Assembly: GCF_008801915.1 (NCBI RefSeq)
Contig: NZ_VZOV01000012.1
Coordinates: 62,001-126,000, forward strand
Direction of reading: 5' to 3'
Source of the DNA: Cupriavidus gilardii
Lineage (GTDB): Bacteria; Pseudomonadota; Gammaproteobacteria; Burkholderiales; Burkholderiaceae
DNA: 64,000 bases
The position numbers and the translations under genes are program-made. The notes beneath the pieces are model-generated. The model did not search any database. It had not been told where the DNA came from and was given only the letters and a program-made list of their open reading frames with translations. Positions 8,688 to 17,055 of the stretch are shown here, one piece after another. Every line of letters begins with the position of its first letter. Positions within the stretch are counted from its first letter, which is position 1.

Positions 8688-10445
8688 ATGAGCAACGTCG
8701 CAATACATGGCAGGGCCGATCTGACGCAGCCCGAAGTCTGTCGCCCTGACGCCCTGGATACGCTTGCGAACGCCTGGCGGGCGCGCAGCACGGGTGGGTT
8801 GTCGCCGGCGGCTGGCCTGCTGGCTTGGTACGACTGGGCGCTGCACCTGAGCCTTTCGCCAGGCAAGCAACGCAGCTTGATGGAAAAGGGCTTGCACAAA
8901 CAGCAACGCCTTGCGCGCTATGCCTTGCGTGTTGCCAGTGCGCACGACTGTCCGACCTGTATCGAGCCCCTGGAGCAGGATCGGCGCTTCGCCGCCCCGG
9001 CTTGGCAGCAGTGGCCCTTCAACGTGATCCACCAAGGCTTTTTGCTGCAGCAGCAGTGGTGGCACAACGCCACCACGGGCGTGCGTGGCGTGTCGCGCCA
9101 TCACGAGAACATGGTCACGTTCGCCGGGCGGCAGTGGCTGGACATGTGGTCGCCTTCGAATTTCATCTGGACCAACCCCGAGGTGCTGCACGCCATCACG
9201 CAAAGCGGTGGCGCAAACCTGTGGCGCGGCGCCATGAACTTTCTGGAAGATGCAAGACGCCTCGCGCTCGACGATGCGCCTGCAGGGGTCGAAGGGTTCG
9301 AGGTGGGCAAGGACGTGGCGATCACTCCAGGCAAGGTGGTGTTTCGAAACCACCTGATCGAGTTGATTCAGTACTCACCCACGACGCCGGATGTGCATGC
9401 GGAGCCGGTACTGATCGTGCCCTCCTGGATCATGAAGTACTACATCCTCGACCTGTCGCCGCACAACTCGATGGTGAAGTACCTGGTCGATCAGGGGCAC
9501 ACGGTGTTCATCCTTTCATGGAAGAACCCGACGGCGGCCGATCGCGACCTCGGTCTGGAGGATTACCGCTGGCTGGGGGTCATGGACGCGTTGGATGCGG
9601 TCACGGCCATCGTGCCCGAGCGCAAAGTGCAAGCAGTGGGCTATTGCCTGGGCGGCACCTTGCTCACGATCGCCGCCGCCGCGATGGCGCGCGATGGCGA
9701 CGAGCGGCTGCAAAGCCTGACGCTGTTGGCGTCGGAGATCGATTTCCGCGAATCGGGCGAGATCGCGCTCTTCATCGACGACAGTCAACTGGCCTGGCTT
9801 GAAGCCGGTATGTGGGACAAGGGCTATCTCGACGGCAGGCAGATGGCCGGCGCGTTCCAGATGCTCAACTCGCGCGACCTGATCTGGTCGCGACGGGTGC
9901 GTGAATACCTGTTGGGTGAGCGCCAGACCTTCAATGACCTGATGGCCTGGAATGCCGACGTGACGCGCATGCCGTACCGCATGCACAGCGAGTACCTGCG
10001 GCGCTTGTATCTGGACAACGACCTGGCCGAGGGGCGCTACCGCGTCGGCGGGAGACCCGTGGCGCTGGCCGACATCGAGGTGCCCATGTTCATCGTCGGC
10101 ACGGTGCGCGATCACGTCGCTCCCTGGCCATCCGTGTACAAGATGCATCTGCTCAGTGATGCGGAGCTGACCTTCGTGCTGACCAGCGGCGGGCACAACG
10201 CCGGCGTCGTCAGCGAGCCAGGGCACCCCCGGCGCAGCTTCCAGATTGCGACCCGTGCCGCTGGCGATCGCTATATCGATCCGCAATTGTGGCGTGCCGA
10301 GACCCCGCTGAACGAAGGCTCCTGGTGGCCGGCATGGCAGCAATGGTTGGCCGGGCGCTCGGCCGGGCGCGTCGCTCCGCCTGCCATGGGCGGGACGCAA
10401 CCACCGCTTGGCGATGCGCCGGGAACCTATGTGGCCATGCGATGA
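8688..10445 (+). CDS. phaC: Class I poly(3-hydroxyalkanoate) synthase
   Basis: A 585-aa enzyme that polymerises (R)-3-hydroxyacyl-CoA on the granule surface. The N-terminal PhaC domain is followed by an alpha/beta-hydrolase core with the lipase-like box GYCLGG. The expected triad is visible as Cys320, Asp475 (TVRDHVAPW) and His503 (GGHNAGV), close to the positions in Cupriavidus necator PhaC. The length fits class I. The start at 8688 has AAGG 8 bases upstream; the frame stays open to 8607 without a better ribosome site. The phasin and reductase genes follow on the same strand. A phaA thiolase is not present nearby. Confidence 0.95.
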   Translation: MSNVAIHGRADLTQPEVCRPDALDTLANAWRARSTGGLSPAAGLLAWYDWALHLSLSPGKQRSLMEKGLHKQQRLARYALRVASAHDCPTCIEPLEQDRRFAAPAWQQWPFNVIHQGFLLQQQWWHNATTGVRGVSRHHENMVTFAGRQWLDMWSPSNFIWTNPEVLHAITQSGGANLWRGAMNFLEDARRLALDDAPAGVEGFEVGKDVAITPGKVVFRNHLIELIQYSPTTPDVHAEPVLIVPSWIMKYYILDLSPHNSMVKYLVDQGHTVFILSWKNPTAADRDLGLEDYRWLGVMDALDAVTAIVPERKVQAVGYCLGGTLLTIAAAAMARDGDERLQSLTLLASEIDFRESGEIALFIDDSQLAWLEAGMWDKGYLDGRQMAGAFQMLNSRDLIWSRRVREYLLGERQTFNDLMAWNADVTRMPYRMHSEYLRRLYLDNDLAEGRYRVGGRPVALADIEVPMFIVGTVRDHVAPWPSVYKMHLLSDAELTFVLTSGGHNAGVVSEPGHPRRSFQIATRAAGDRYIDPQLWRAETPLNEGSWWPAWQQWLAGRSAGRVAPPAMGGTQPPLGDAPGTYVAMR

Positions 10446-10553
10446 CATGGCAAAACGCGTCCACGAACACATCACTCAACTTTCATCGGGTCGTTGCGCA
10501 GGCATGGCCCACACCCGCCCCAGAGGGGCACATCACCACCGTGGAGAATTGAA

Positions 10554-10997
10554 ATGAACAACGAACTGCCCATCCAACTCTACAAGGCCAATGCCGAGTT
10601 GCAGCTTCAGATCACTCGCTTGCTGCAAGAAAGCGGCCACCACTGGTTCGAAGCCATGCAACAGCTCAGTGCTGGCGGCGTGCTGGAGACCACCTCGCGC
10701 ATCCAGAACCTCCAACAGGCGGCGGACTGGCAGGCGCTTGCCACCTTGCCATCCGAGGTGTTCTGGCGATTGTGTCAGGGCCGTATGGGCGATACACAGG
10801 CGGTCGGCCAGGCTGCTGCCAAGAGCCAGGCGGCATTCGCTGATGGCCTGCGCGAGGCGCTGACGACCTGGCAGGCATCCGTCTCCGAAGTATTCGGCGC
10901 CAGCGGTGGCACAGCCTCTTTCGCGCAGTTTTGTCAGCAATGGACGCAGCCCTGGAGCGCGCCAGGCGCCGCGCCTCAGGGCAAGGCCAAAAAGTAA
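10554..10997 (+). CDS. Phasin-family PHA granule-associated protein
   Basis: A 147-aa, largely helical, Gln/Ala-rich protein (ELQLQITRLLQESGHHWFEAM...) without membrane segments, as expected for phasins that coat PHA granules. The start at 10554 has GGAGA 6 bases upstream; the longer frame from 10494 lacks support. Position between phaC and the acetoacetyl-CoA reductase gene, 10 bases before the latter, supports the assignment. Sequence alone does not show whether it is PhaP- or PhaM-like. Confidence 0.8.
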   Translation: MNNELPIQLYKANAELQLQITRLLQESGHHWFEAMQQLSAGGVLETTSRIQNLQQAADWQALATLPSEVFWRLCQGRMGDTQAVGQAAAKSQAAFADGLREALTTWQASVSEVFGASGGTASFAQFCQQWTQPWSAPGAAPQGKAKK

Positions 10998-11007
10998 GGA
11001 GGTGCAC

Positions 11008-11754
11008 ATGAGCAGTTCCGGACGAACCGCCCTGGTCACTGGCGGCAATCGCGGTCTTGGCGCGGCCATTGCCCGCGCCCTGGACGACGCGGGCCACCGC
11101 GTCATCATCACGCACACGCCCGGCAACGATAAGGTCGCTGCCTGGCTCGACGCGCAGGACACCAAAGGCTACCGGTTCGTGGCCTACGGCGTCGATGTCG
11201 GCGACTGGGAATCGACCCAGGCTTTGGCGCGTCAGATTCAGGCGGACGGCTACCACGTTGACATCCTGGTGAACAACGCCGGCATCACCCGTGACGCGAC
11301 CTTGCGCAAGATGGACAAATCCGGCTGGGACGCCGTGCTGCGCACCAACCTGGACTCCATGTTCAACGTCACCAAGCCGTTCATCGACCCGATGGTGGAG
11401 CTTGGCTGGGGACGCATCATCAATATCTCGTCGATCAACGGCAGCAAGGGCCAGTTCGGCCAGACCAATTACTCGGCGGCCAAGGCCGGCGTGCACGGCT
11501 TCACCAAGGCGCTGGCGCAGGAGGTGGCGCGCAAGGGCGTGACGGTCAACACCGTCTCGCCGGGCTACCTGGCCACCGAGATGGTGATGGCGGTGCGTGA
11601 GGATGTGCGCCAGAAGATCATCGATGCGATTCCAGTCGGCCGCCTCGGTCATCCGGACGAGATCGCGGCGCTGGTGGCCTTCATCGCCAGTGAGGCTGCC
11701 GCCTTCATGACGGGCAGCAACGTGGCGATGAACGGTGGCCAGCACATGTCATGA
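11008..11754 (+). CDS. phaB: Acetoacetyl-CoA reductase (SDR family)
   Basis: A 248-aa short-chain dehydrogenase expected to reduce acetoacetyl-CoA to (R)-3-hydroxybutyryl-CoA for PHA synthesis. Visible: the nucleotide-binding motif TGGNRGLG near residues 12-19, NNAG near 90, and the active site SSINGSKGQFGQTNYSAAK with the Ser-Tyr-Lys set. The start at 11008 follows an excellent AAGGAGGT. Known PhaB proteins are about 246 aa. FabG is the alternative reading, but the synthase and phasin neighbours favour PhaB. Confidence 0.92.
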   Translation: MSSSGRTALVTGGNRGLGAAIARALDDAGHRVIITHTPGNDKVAAWLDAQDTKGYRFVAYGVDVGDWESTQALARQIQADGYHVDILVNNAGITRDATLRKMDKSGWDAVLRTNLDSMFNVTKPFIDPMVELGWGRIINISSINGSKGQFGQTNYSAAKAGVHGFTKALAQEVARKGVTVNTVSPGYLATEMVMAVREDVRQKIIDAIPVGRLGHPDEIAALVAFIASEAAAFMTGSNVAMNGGQHMS

Positions 11755-11822
11755 GTTGGGAGAACCCGCGGCCCTCGCGGGCGGTTTCCGACGCGGCAGT
11801 CACCAACTCCTGGAGGAGTTCC

Positions 11823-12386
11823 ATGTATTCCCGATTTCTGGTGCCGCTGGACGGTAGTTCCACATCCTTCCTGGCCCTCGATCATGCGGCAGAACTGGCA
11901 CGCCTGAGCGGCGCCACCGTGATCTTGCTGCATGTCGTCGAACCAACCCGGCATAGTACGGGCTTCGAGCGTCCCGAGGTCTACATCAAGGATGTCCGCC
12001 CACGCTTCCTCGAAGCCGGCCAGGCGTTGCTGGATGAAGCTGCGAGTCGGCTTCGTCGGAACGGAATTGCCACAGAGACGGTGCTGCTTGAAAGCGGCAC
12101 CGCACGCGTGTCGGAACAGATCGCACAGCAGGCCGAGGTGAGCGATTGCGACTTGGTCATCCTGGGCACCCATGGGCGTCGCGGCATGAACCGGCTGCTG
12201 CTGGGCAGCGATGCAGAGCAAGTGGCGCGCATCGCACCAGTTCCGGTAATGCTGGTGCGCCAGTCGAGCCGAGATGGTGACCAGACACGCTCAGCCGCAC
12301 GGACGCCAGTCGAGGCCAGCGACAACGCCGGTACGCAACGCCGGCATCCAACTCGCGCAAACAAGCTAAAAAAACCACATGAATGA
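11823..12386 (+). CDS. Universal stress protein, UspA family
   Basis: A 187-aa protein with a typical Usp fold: N-terminal YSRFLVPLDGS and the C-terminal ATP-binding motif GTHGRRGMNRLLLGS (G-x2-G-x9-G-S) near residues 118-132. The last 45 or so residues are a basic, low-complexity tail beyond the usual family length. The start at 11823 has GGAGGAG 5 bases upstream. It overlaps the next gene by 8 bases, so the two are probably coupled. Usp genes beside PHA and phosphotransacylase genes suggest a low-oxygen or starvation module (inference). Confidence 0.9.
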   Translation: MYSRFLVPLDGSSTSFLALDHAAELARLSGATVILLHVVEPTRHSTGFERPEVYIKDVRPRFLEAGQALLDEAASRLRRNGIATETVLLESGTARVSEQIAQQAEVSDCDLVILGTHGRRGMNRLLLGSDAEQVARIAPVPVMLVRQSSRDGDQTRSAARTPVEASDNAGTQRRHPTRANKLKKPHE

Positions 12387-13353
12387 ACAAGCCCCTGAGG
12401 GCGTTCGCGCCGATCCTCCAAGTGGTGTCGAGCGTCTTATCGCCCATGTCAAAACCTTGGCCCCGGTTCGCACTGCGGTGGTGCACCCTTGTGACGCGCT
12501 CAGCTTGGGCGGTGCCTTGGACGCGCGCGATGCCGGCGTCATCACGCCAGTATTGGTGGCGCCGCTCGGCAAGCTGCGTGCCGTTGCGGCCGACACGGGG
12601 TTGGAACTGGGAGACAGCGAGGTCGTCGATGTGCCGCACAGCCACGCTGCAGCGGCCATCGCCGCCCGGCTGGCTGGCAAGGGCGAGGTGCAGGCACTGA
12701 TGAAAGGCAGCTTGCACAGCGACGAGTACCTGGGTGCCATCCTGGCGCCCGAAGCCTGCCTGCGCACCGAGCGCCGATTGACGCACTGCTACATCATGCA
12801 GACGGCCAGCTACCCACGGCCCTTCATCATCACCGACGCCGCCATCAACATCGCTCCAACGCTCGAAATCAAGGCCGACATCGTGCGCAACGCCATCGAC
12901 TTGGCGCACGCCATCGGCATTGCCGAGCCCAAGGTAGCGATCCTGGCGGCGGTCGAGACCGTCAACCCGCGCATGCTTTCGACCCTGGACGCAGCGGCAC
13001 TGTGCAAGATGGCCGATCGCGGCCAGATTGCCGGAGGTGTGCTCGACGGGCCGCTGGCCTTTGATAACGCCGTCTCTCCCGATGCCGCGCGCGTCAAGGG
13101 CATCAAGTCGAACGTGGCCGGGCAAGCTGACATCTTGGTCGTTCCCGACCTGGAAAGCGGCAACATGCTGACCAAGCAACTGGAATACATGGGCCAAGCC
13201 GACAGTGCGGGGATCGTGATGGGCGCGCGTGTGCCGATTGTGCTCACCAGTCGCGCGGACTCGCGCCGCACGCGAATAGCCTCATGCGCCATTGCGCTGA
13301 TCTTGGCGCATCGTCAGCGTGCTCTTGTTCAGGGCAAAGAGAACCGCGTATGA
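12379..13353 (+). CDS. Phosphate acetyl/butyryltransferase
   Basis: A 324-aa PTA_PTB-family enzyme that exchanges CoA of an acyl-CoA for phosphate. The family signature is present in SNVAGQADILVVPDLESGNM and MGARVPIVLTSRADS near the C-terminus. There is no N-terminal enoyl-CoA hydratase domain, unlike the bifunctional forms. It overlaps the usp gene by 8 bases. No acetate or butyrate kinase gene is beside it, so either the partner is elsewhere or the enzyme feeds acyl phosphate to another pathway. The substrate (acetyl or butyryl) cannot be decided. Confidence 0.9.
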   Translation: MNEQAPEGVRADPPSGVERLIAHVKTLAPVRTAVVHPCDALSLGGALDARDAGVITPVLVAPLGKLRAVAADTGLELGDSEVVDVPHSHAAAAIAARLAGKGEVQALMKGSLHSDEYLGAILAPEACLRTERRLTHCYIMQTASYPRPFIITDAAINIAPTLEIKADIVRNAIDLAHAIGIAEPKVAILAAVETVNPRMLSTLDAAALCKMADRGQIAGGVLDGPLAFDNAVSPDAARVKGIKSNVAGQADILVVPDLESGNMLTKQLEYMGQADSAGIVMGARVPIVLTSRADSRRTRIASCAIALILAHRQRALVQGKENRV

Positions 13354-13426
13354 AATGCAATTTCACGGGTAATGTCGCGCTCGCTTCAGGTGTTGATTCT
13401 GCGATGCTGGTACGCAGCTCCCGGTC

Positions 13427-15454
13427 ATGATCCACGTAATCCACGTGATCCTTGCATTTTTCTGGCGATGGTTGATCGTGATCGCTGCCGCGTTTGCGCT
13501 CGGTGGTTGCGCGGTTGTCAGTGAATTCAAACCTTCTGTCGCTGTACGCGCGATGACGCCGGATGAATACGTCGCCCTACGACGCGGCGATCTCCTCGGC
13601 AAAGGCAAACTCAGCGCCCTGACCGTGCAGACGATTCGCGTTACCGGGCTCGATGAACGGGCCTGCGCAGCGAACGCCTCGCTCACTTGTATCGAGGCGT
13701 TGACCATGATGAAGGACTTGGATGGAGAAACCAGGTTGTCGGCACTGGCTGAACTATGGCTGCAGCATGCCATGTCGATCTCGACAACAGTCCCAAACAG
13801 TCGCACCGCTTCTACTTCCGCTTGGATCGAGACAGCTCGGCACGCTTACGCGTATCTCTTTTTCACTGGGCGCTCGCCCGGCGAGCGCGCGTTTGAGGAG
13901 CGGCAGACGCAGGTGCGCGATTGGTACAACTACGCGGTGCAAAAAACGGTCACGCAATTGTTTGGCCTACAGCACCAAGCACTTCGTGCGCATGCTGGCG
14001 GAGCCAAAGCGGTATTCCGCTTGGGTGACTGGGTTTTGCGAGTCGACTTGAACGCCCGGCTGCCCAATGATGCGACCACGCCACGCGAGTTGCTGCCTGC
14101 GAACGTTCTGGCATTCCAAGGCCTGCGCGGCATCTATCGCAGGGATGGCTTGGGTGCCGAATTGGTGGCCGTAACGGATGCAGAGCCAATATCACTGAAC
14201 GACTCAGACGGGTCTCCCGCCGGCAACGAGCGCCCGAGGACATTTCCCGCCTGGAGCGAAATGCCAACGCCCAACGTGACGGTAGTGCTTCGCTTTGATG
14301 CACTCACCGTCGATGAGCTGCTTGCCTCGCATGAACTCATCGTCGGTGTGTATGACCCCCTGGTCCAGGACTATTTGCAACTCCACGGCCAACGCGTTCC
14401 GCTGGCTGGTAACTTTACGGCTGGCTACGGCTTGTGGTTGGCGCGTTCGGGGTTCAACCAGCAATCCGTGCGAGGGTTGTTTGGGCGTGAGCGTGGCATC
14501 GATCACCCGCATCTGTATCTGATGCAGCCGTTCGACCCGCGGCGGCGCATCATCGTGATGATGCATGGATTGGCGAGCAGCCCCGAAGCATGGGTCAACG
14601 TTGCCAATGAGCTTCTGGCCGATGAAGAGCTGCGATGCGAATTCCAAGTGTGGGAGGTCTATTACCCCACGAATATGCCTGTACCAGCCAGTCATGCAGC
14701 AATCCGCCAAGTTCTGGCGGCCGCTTTGCATCACTTCGACCCTGATGAGGAAACCTTGGCTTCCCACGGGCTGGTGTTGATTGGTCACAGCATGGGAGGA
14801 ATGCTGGCGCGGCTGATGGTCTCCACGGCTGACCAGCAACTGTGGAAGTGGGCCGCATCGGACCCCAGGATCGATCTGGATCGTCTTGGGAGCACCCGCT
14901 CTCAACTTGACCCTCTTTTGCGCTTTCGGCCATTTCCAGGTGTTGATCGCGTGGTATTCGTTGCCACACCGCACCGTGGAACCGTGGTTGCCGGACAAGG
15001 ACTTGGGCGTTGGGTTGCCGGATTGATCCGCTTGCCATTGACGCTGCTGTCAACCCTCGGCGACGCCTTCCCGGCGCGCGCGGAGACCACGGCACACGCC
15101 ACGATCTTGCAGAACATCCCCAACAGCATTGACCAACTCGACGAAAACGACCCCTTCGTCAAAGCTACGAGCGAGCTTCCAATCTCGGATCAGGTGGCTT
15201 ATCACTCGATCGTTGCGAGGCGGCAGGCTAACGGTCCTCTCGCTGAATCGGACGATGGTTTGGTTCCCTATCGAAGCGCGCATCTGGATGGCGCCGAGTC
15301 GGAAAAAATCATCGTGTCCGGACACAGCGTGCAGGAAACCGCCGCATCCATCGTCGAAATCCGGCGAATCCTGCGCGAAGATATTTCCAAGCATCGGTTG
15401 ACAGCCGCTGATTCGTCTTCCGTCCGGGGAGGGAGCTGCCCAGTCCAACGGTGA
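13427..15454 (+). CDS. Lipoprotein with an alpha/beta-hydrolase (lipase-like) domain
   Basis: A 675-aa protein. The N-terminal hydrophobic segment ends in a lipobox (FALGGC), with Cys28 the expected lipidation site, so it should be anchored in a membrane facing the periplasm or outside. The first 370 residues match no family I know. The C-terminal half is an esterase/lipase-like alpha/beta hydrolase with MMHGLASSPEAW (oxyanion region) and GHSMGG carrying the nucleophile Ser455, then VATPHRGT. It is transcribed with the preceding cargo genes but 73 bases later. A role in lipid or ester cleavage is inferred from the fold only. Confidence 0.85.
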   Translation: MIHVIHVILAFFWRWLIVIAAAFALGGCAVVSEFKPSVAVRAMTPDEYVALRRGDLLGKGKLSALTVQTIRVTGLDERACAANASLTCIEALTMMKDLDGETRLSALAELWLQHAMSISTTVPNSRTASTSAWIETARHAYAYLFFTGRSPGERAFEERQTQVRDWYNYAVQKTVTQLFGLQHQALRAHAGGAKAVFRLGDWVLRVDLNARLPNDATTPRELLPANVLAFQGLRGIYRRDGLGAELVAVTDAEPISLNDSDGSPAGNERPRTFPAWSEMPTPNVTVVLRFDALTVDELLASHELIVGVYDPLVQDYLQLHGQRVPLAGNFTAGYGLWLARSGFNQQSVRGLFGRERGIDHPHLYLMQPFDPRRRIIVMMHGLASSPEAWVNVANELLADEELRCEFQVWEVYYPTNMPVPASHAAIRQVLAAALHHFDPDEETLASHGLVLIGHSMGGMLARLMVSTADQQLWKWAASDPRIDLDRLGSTRSQLDPLLRFRPFPGVDRVVFVATPHRGTVVAGQGLGRWVAGLIRLPLTLLSTLGDAFPARAETTAHATILQNIPNSIDQLDENDPFVKATSELPISDQVAYHSIVARRQANGPLAESDDGLVPYRSAHLDGAESEKIIVSGHSVQETAASIVEIRRILREDISKHRLTAADSSSVRGGSCPVQR

Positions 15455-15463
15455 ATTTAGTCA

Positions 15464-15492
15464 TTGATTTTCCGAAGCATAGTAAGTAATAT
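15464..15492 (+). promoter_or_regulatory. Candidate promoter upstream of the LysR gene
   Basis: TTGATT (15464-15469) and TAATAT (15487-15492) are separated by exactly 17 bases in an AT-rich patch. The -10 box lies inside the inverted repeat at 15477-15506. Transcription would read into the LysR gene at 15646 with a leader of about 150 bases. Confidence 0.55.
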
Positions 15493-15506
15493 ATCACTTA
15501 CTATGC
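15477..15506. repeat. Perfect 11-bp inverted repeat over the LysR-gene promoter
   Basis: The arms GCATAGTAAGT (15477-15487) and ACTTACTATGC (15496-15506) are exact reverse complements around an 8-base AT-rich centre. The repeat overlaps the -10 box of the candidate promoter, the usual place for an operator. No U-run follows, so a rho-independent terminator for the lipoprotein gene is less likely. Confidence 0.7.
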
Positions 15507-15645
15507 AGTCTTGGCTGAATCACTTGCATCGCACCTTGGGCATTTTCGGTTTGGAAGGACAGCGTTCTTGGTGTTCTCACATGCGTGGAGCATCCGGCTG
15601 CATCCCACGGGACGTGGACGATCTGAAACGCTAGGAAGGGCAGAA

Positions 15646-16572
15646 GTGGAGTTACGCCACCTTCGATGCTTTACCGCAGTCGCGGAAGAGCTTCATTTTG
15701 CTCGGGCTGCTGAACGGTTACACATCGACCAATCGCCGCTATCTCGCACCATCAAGGAGCTGGAGGAAGACCTTGGTGCGCGCCTGTTCGTTCGTACTAC
15801 CCGCAGCACGCAATTGACCCGTGCGGGTCGATTGCTGTTGGAGCACGTACCGCGCATCTTCGCTGCGCTGGAGCAAGCACGCGATAGCGTCAGGTCTGCC
15901 TCCAATGGCTATCACGGGCAATTGCGCATTGCCTTGTCCGATGGCATCACGCCATCCCGCTTGCCGGCGCTACTTGCGCAGTGCCGCGAAGAAGACCCCG
16001 AGGTCGAGGTTCGGTTATTTGAAGTTTCGATGGCCCAGCAAATCAAGGGTCTGCACGATGAGCTATACGACGCAGGATTTTCGATGGCCGAAGACGTAGG
16101 TGATGGCATCGTGGTCACACCTGCTTGGGAGGATGAGTTGATGGTGGCGGTGCCAGCTCGCCATCCCGTTCTGGCCTTCAAGCAGATTCCGCTGGAGGAG
16201 GTTCTGCACTACCCGCTGGTGCTGGGCGACCCGTCGATTTGCGAAGGGCATGCACGTCAGGTCGATCGAATCTTGCGCAAGTACGAACGGGAGCCGCTCA
16301 TAGTTCAGCACGTTGCCTCTTTTGACCTCATGATGACCTTGGTTTCCGCCGGGCTGGCCTTGGGCTTGGCCGGAGCGGCACACGTTGCGTCCAGCCGTGA
16401 GCTTGGTGTAGTGGCTCGGCCGTTGGCGGGTAAACCGCCAATGCTGACGACCTATCTACTGTGTCGGGATACGGAGGCTCCAGAGATGTTGGCCCGATTC
16501 ATCGACCGGGTAGCCTCCATTGATTCAGCAGAACCTCTGAGCAGTATCGGGAATCCCCGATCCACCCGATGA
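15646..16572 (+). CDS. LysR-family transcriptional regulator at the edge of the conjugation core
   Basis: A 308-aa regulator with an N-terminal winged helix (ELRHLRCFTAVAEELHFARAAERLHIDQSPLSRTIKELEEDLG) and a periplasmic-binding-like effector domain. A GTG start at 15646 is chosen because AGGAAGGG precedes it by 5 bases and ELRHLRCF is the usual LysR N-terminus; the frame is open to 15511 without support. It lies 13 bases before the eex-like lipoprotein gene. LysR genes at this position are common in Tn4371-type elements. Targets are unknown. Confidence 0.9.
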   Translation: MELRHLRCFTAVAEELHFARAAERLHIDQSPLSRTIKELEEDLGARLFVRTTRSTQLTRAGRLLLEHVPRIFAALEQARDSVRSASNGYHGQLRIALSDGITPSRLPALLAQCREEDPEVEVRLFEVSMAQQIKGLHDELYDAGFSMAEDVGDGIVVTPAWEDELMVAVPARHPVLAFKQIPLEEVLHYPLVLGDPSICEGHARQVDRILRKYEREPLIVQHVASFDLMMTLVSAGLALGLAGAAHVASSRELGVVARPLAGKPPMLTTYLLCRDTEAPEMLARFIDRVASIDSAEPLSSIGNPRSTR

Positions 16573-16585
16573 AAGGATTGGAACC

Positions 16586-16813
16586 GTGAACAACGTGATG
16601 TTGCTGATGCTGGCCGCCACCTTGACTGCATGTGGCCCCTCTCAACCTTCGGAATCCGTGGACACGCTCGTCGCCAATCCCGACCGCATCAAGGAGATTC
16701 AGCGCCAATGCAAGGAAGATCGCTCGAAGGTCGGCGACGAACTCTGCTTGCGTGCGGCGGAAGCCGCCAACCGGCGTTTCTTCGGTGATCGGCCTGAGAA
16801 AAAATCCAAGTAA
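16586..16813 (+). CDS. EexN/TrbK-like entry-exclusion lipoprotein
   Basis: A 75-aa protein with a signal peptide ending in a lipobox (AATLTAC) and a short domain SVDTLVANPDRIKEIQRQC...C...AANRRFFGD. The two conserved Cys and the SVD-L...RRF pattern are shared with the TrbK-like lipoprotein at 24481. Proteins of this type block redundant conjugative transfer into donor-like cells. The start is a GTG at 16586 with AAGGA upstream; an ATG at 16598 is possible. It lies between the LysR gene and traG. Confidence 0.75.
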   Translation: MNNVMLLMLAATLTACGPSQPSESVDTLVANPDRIKEIQRQCKEDRSKVGDELCLRAAEAANRRFFGDRPEKKSK

Positions 16814-17055
16814 CTTCCTTGCCGCCGTTTCACAGCACGAAGTTCTCGCTGATACCTCACCACGCCGTAACGCGCTCGCGTCTGTGGTGTTTCTATTGCT
16901 TTCGCTTCCGCGCGAAATCTGGCTCTTTCAGCCTCAATCCCCGCCATAACGGCCTTTGACCGGCACTGACCCGGCACCGATCCTGACGCCTGCGGCACGT
17001 TCCTGTGCCGCGATTTCCATAAGGAATCAGCGCAGGAGAAATCGGAGGCCAGGTC
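16814..17055 (+). other. Leader region of traG with a GC-rich hairpin
   Basis: About 240 bases without a convincing gene. A 7-bp stem, GCGGCAC (16992-16998) and GTGCCGC (17005-17011), with a 6-base loop lies 45 bases before the traG ATG, and CCGGCAC occurs twice just upstream. It may be a regulatory leader or part of a transfer origin. No nic-site consensus was recognised. A minus-strand frame crossing it is rejected as a shadow of traG. Confidence 0.4.

Noticed and set aside
13351-13365. TGAAAT-GCA-ATTTCA inverted repeat at the pta stop codon
   Set aside because: Only six pairs and no T-run, so not called a terminator.
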